A stretch of 6,378 nt of DNA. Origin: Nitrospira sp. (GTDB taxonomy: Bacteria; Nitrospirota; Nitrospiria; Nitrospirales; Nitrospiraceae). This document shows positions 5,093 to 6,378 of the stretch, piece after piece; the first letter of the stretch is position 1; the number at the start of each line of letters is the position of its first letter. Made by a program: the position numbers and the translations under genes. Under the pieces are notes generated by a model, which was not told the DNA's origin, searched no databases, and saw only the letters and a list, made by a program, of their open reading frames with translations. The stretch spans positions 1 through 6,378 of the forward strand of contig JABMDG010000188.1 of the NCBI GenBank assembly GCA_015904045.1, given 5' to 3'.

Positions 5093-6378
5093 ATGCGTTA
5101 TTGGCCGACACTCCTCATGCTGATCATCCTGGCAGGGCTGGGAGGCTATCTCTATCTGGTGGAGTTTCCCGCCCGGCAACAGGAAGTCAAGCAAGAGACC
5201 GAACAGAAGAAACTCCTGCTGCTTCCCGAAACCGCCATCACGGGACTCATCATCAGCACCGCTCAGGGCCCCATCCAACTCATCCGCGCCCAATCAGGAG
5301 GCTGGAAGATCACCGCCCCCTTGCAAACCGACGCTGATATCCGTGAGGTCCAGGGGCTCCTTCGAGCGCTGGTGACGGGGACGGTGAGCAGAACGGTCGC
5401 CGAGAAATCCGAAGCCCTGGCCCCCTTCGGGCTGGATCAACCGGTGACAACCGTGACCGTAACGGCCGGAGCACAACAAGAAACCATTGCCATCGGCGAC
5501 AGCGGTCCTCTATCCAACACCTTGTACGTACTCCGTGGATCGGATGGGAAGGTATTACTGACCGACTTAGCTCCCAGAGACTTTGTCAATAAATCGCTGC
5601 TGGTATTTCGGAGGAAAGAACTCTTCCAGTTCGTGCAAAACGACGTGGACCGGGTGCGTCTGACGTATCCGACCACGGAAATCGTCATCTACAATATGGC
5701 CAGAGACAAGCCCAAACCGGCCTGGAAGATCCGCTATCCCATCGAAGCTGAGGCGGATCAGACTGAAGTCCGCTCCCTGATGTTTCGGCTGGAGGACCTC
5801 AAAGCGCTCGGCATCATCGATCCGGGGCCCGAACGGGATGCCGTGGCTAAGACGCTGTCCGGTCCCAAAGTAAAAGTGACGCTGCATACTGCTGCAGGGG
5901 ATCAAACCGTCCGGCTCTACCAGCCGGATCCGCAAAGCGGCGAGGCCATTGCTGAAACGACGGCCGACGCACCGCTGTATCGCGTCAATCCGGCGGTCAT
6001 TAAGGACCTCACCAAAGAGCTCTTCGACCTCCAGGACAAGCGGCTGCTCGGCGTCTCCGCGGCAGACATCGCCATGCTATCGGTGAAAGCGCGGGACAAG
6101 GCCTATGTCTTGATCAATCAGACCGGCGAGTGGGTGCTGGAAGATCAGCCGACGGCGAAACTCAACCAGCAAGCGGTGGATCTGTTTGTCAGCCGGGTAG
6201 CAGACCTTCCCGCTGAAGACCGTGTCACCAAGTTGACGGCGCCGCTTGCGCCCTATGGACTGCTCGCACCGACCGCCGAGTTCGTGGCCACGGGCAAAGA
6301 CGGAAAGATGCTCGGCAAACTGACGTTGGGCAACCGCGTCGGAAACCTGGTGTACGCCACCGGCGAGCAACTACAGGG
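5093..6378 (+). CDS. DUF4340-type membrane-anchored protein, N-terminal 428 residues (3' end outside window)
   Basis: The frame is open from ATG 5093 to the window edge. The product starts MRYWPTLLML and has one N-terminal membrane helix (about residues 5-23), followed by a large domain expected in the periplasm. Three modules of about 140 residues can be seen, each opening with a Trp: WKITAPLQTDAD (71-82), WKIRYPIEAEAD (211-222) and WVLEDQPTAKLN (347-358). Modules 1 and 3 carry a LAP(F/Y)GL motif (109-114, 385-390) typical of DUF4340, followed by an IGDSGPLSNTLYV- or LGNRVGNLVYA-like strand (134-146, 412-422). DUF4340 proteins commonly accompany GldFG-type transporters, so this is most likely a fourth subunit or partner; its biochemical role is unknown. 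The start follows heptamer array B, with only CTCTGACT in between and no Shine-Dalgarno. A TTG at 5042 in frame would be translated through the repeats and is less likely. Confidence 0.85.
   Translation, partial: MRYWPTLLMLIILAGLGGYLYLVEFPARQQEVKQETEQKKLLLLPETAITGLIISTAQGPIQLIRAQSGGWKITAPLQTDADIREVQGLLRALVTGTVSRTVAEKSEALAPFGLDQPVTTVTVTAGAQQETIAIGDSGPLSNTLYVLRGSDGKVLLTDLAPRDFVNKSLLVFRRKELFQFVQNDVDRVRLTYPTTEIVIYNMARDKPKPAWKIRYPIEAEADQTEVRSLMFRLEDLKALGIIDPGPERDAVAKTLSGPKVKVTLHTAAGDQTVRLYQPDPQSGEAIAETTADAPLYRVNPAVIKDLTKELFDLQDKRLLGVSAADIAMLSVKARDKAYVLINQTGEWVLEDQPTAKLNQQAVDLFVSRVADLPAEDRVTKLTAPLAPYGLLAPTAEFVATGKDGKMLGKLTLGNRVGNLVYATGEQLQ

Noticed and set aside
5011..5337. Plus-strand open frame of 108 codons starting at the end of array A
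   Set aside because: It is translated through the heptamer repeats (FHVSRFTFHASR) and then runs out of frame inside the DUF4340 gene; there is no ribosome binding site.

Overview
The window looks like chromosomal DNA of a moderately GC-rich Gram-negative bacterium with an outer membrane. A lipoprotein-type RlpA cell-wall enzyme sits next to an ABC-2 transporter cassette of the gliding-motility (Gld) type. The style of the proteins, and the heptamer tandem repeats between genes, remind me of Nitrospira and related Nitrospirota. That placement is an impression from memory, not a demonstrated fact.

Layout. The left part (1-1257) is read on the minus strand: an RlpA-family lipoprotein (583-1257), a 73-residue very basic protein (237-458), and the N-terminal 67 codons of an acidic protein that runs off the left edge (1-201). 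A strong sigma70-like promoter (perfect TTGACA, 17-bp spacer, TAGACT) lies between rlpA and the basic gene, and an imperfect palindrome overlaps its -10 box. A divergent intergenic region of about 450 bp (1258-1709) holds a plausible promoter for rlpA on the minus strand and one for the transporter operon on the plus strand. I see no RNA gene in it.

The right part (1710-6378) is a plus-strand operon of four genes: an ABC ATPase (GldA/CcmA/NosF-like), an ABC-2 membrane permease (GldF-like), a membrane-anchored auxiliary protein (GldG-like, ABC_transp_aux family), and a DUF4340-type membrane-anchored protein whose 3' end is outside the window. The first three are coupled by two 4-base ATGA stop/start overlaps. 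The fourth is separated by a 139-bp gap that contains two different 7-bp-period tandem repeat arrays.

How the parts may work together: the ATPase and permease should form the transporter core. The GldG-like and DUF4340 proteins, both anchored in the inner membrane with large domains predicted on the periplasmic side, are probably accessory partners. The substrate is unknown. The homologous GldAFG set is required for gliding in Flavobacterium johnsoniae, but nothing else here points to gliding. The most noteworthy items are the heptamer arrays that interrupt the operon, the three-module repeat in the DUF4340 protein, and the palindrome-overlapped promoter of the small basic gene. I did not find a clearly new defence, mobile or RNA system.
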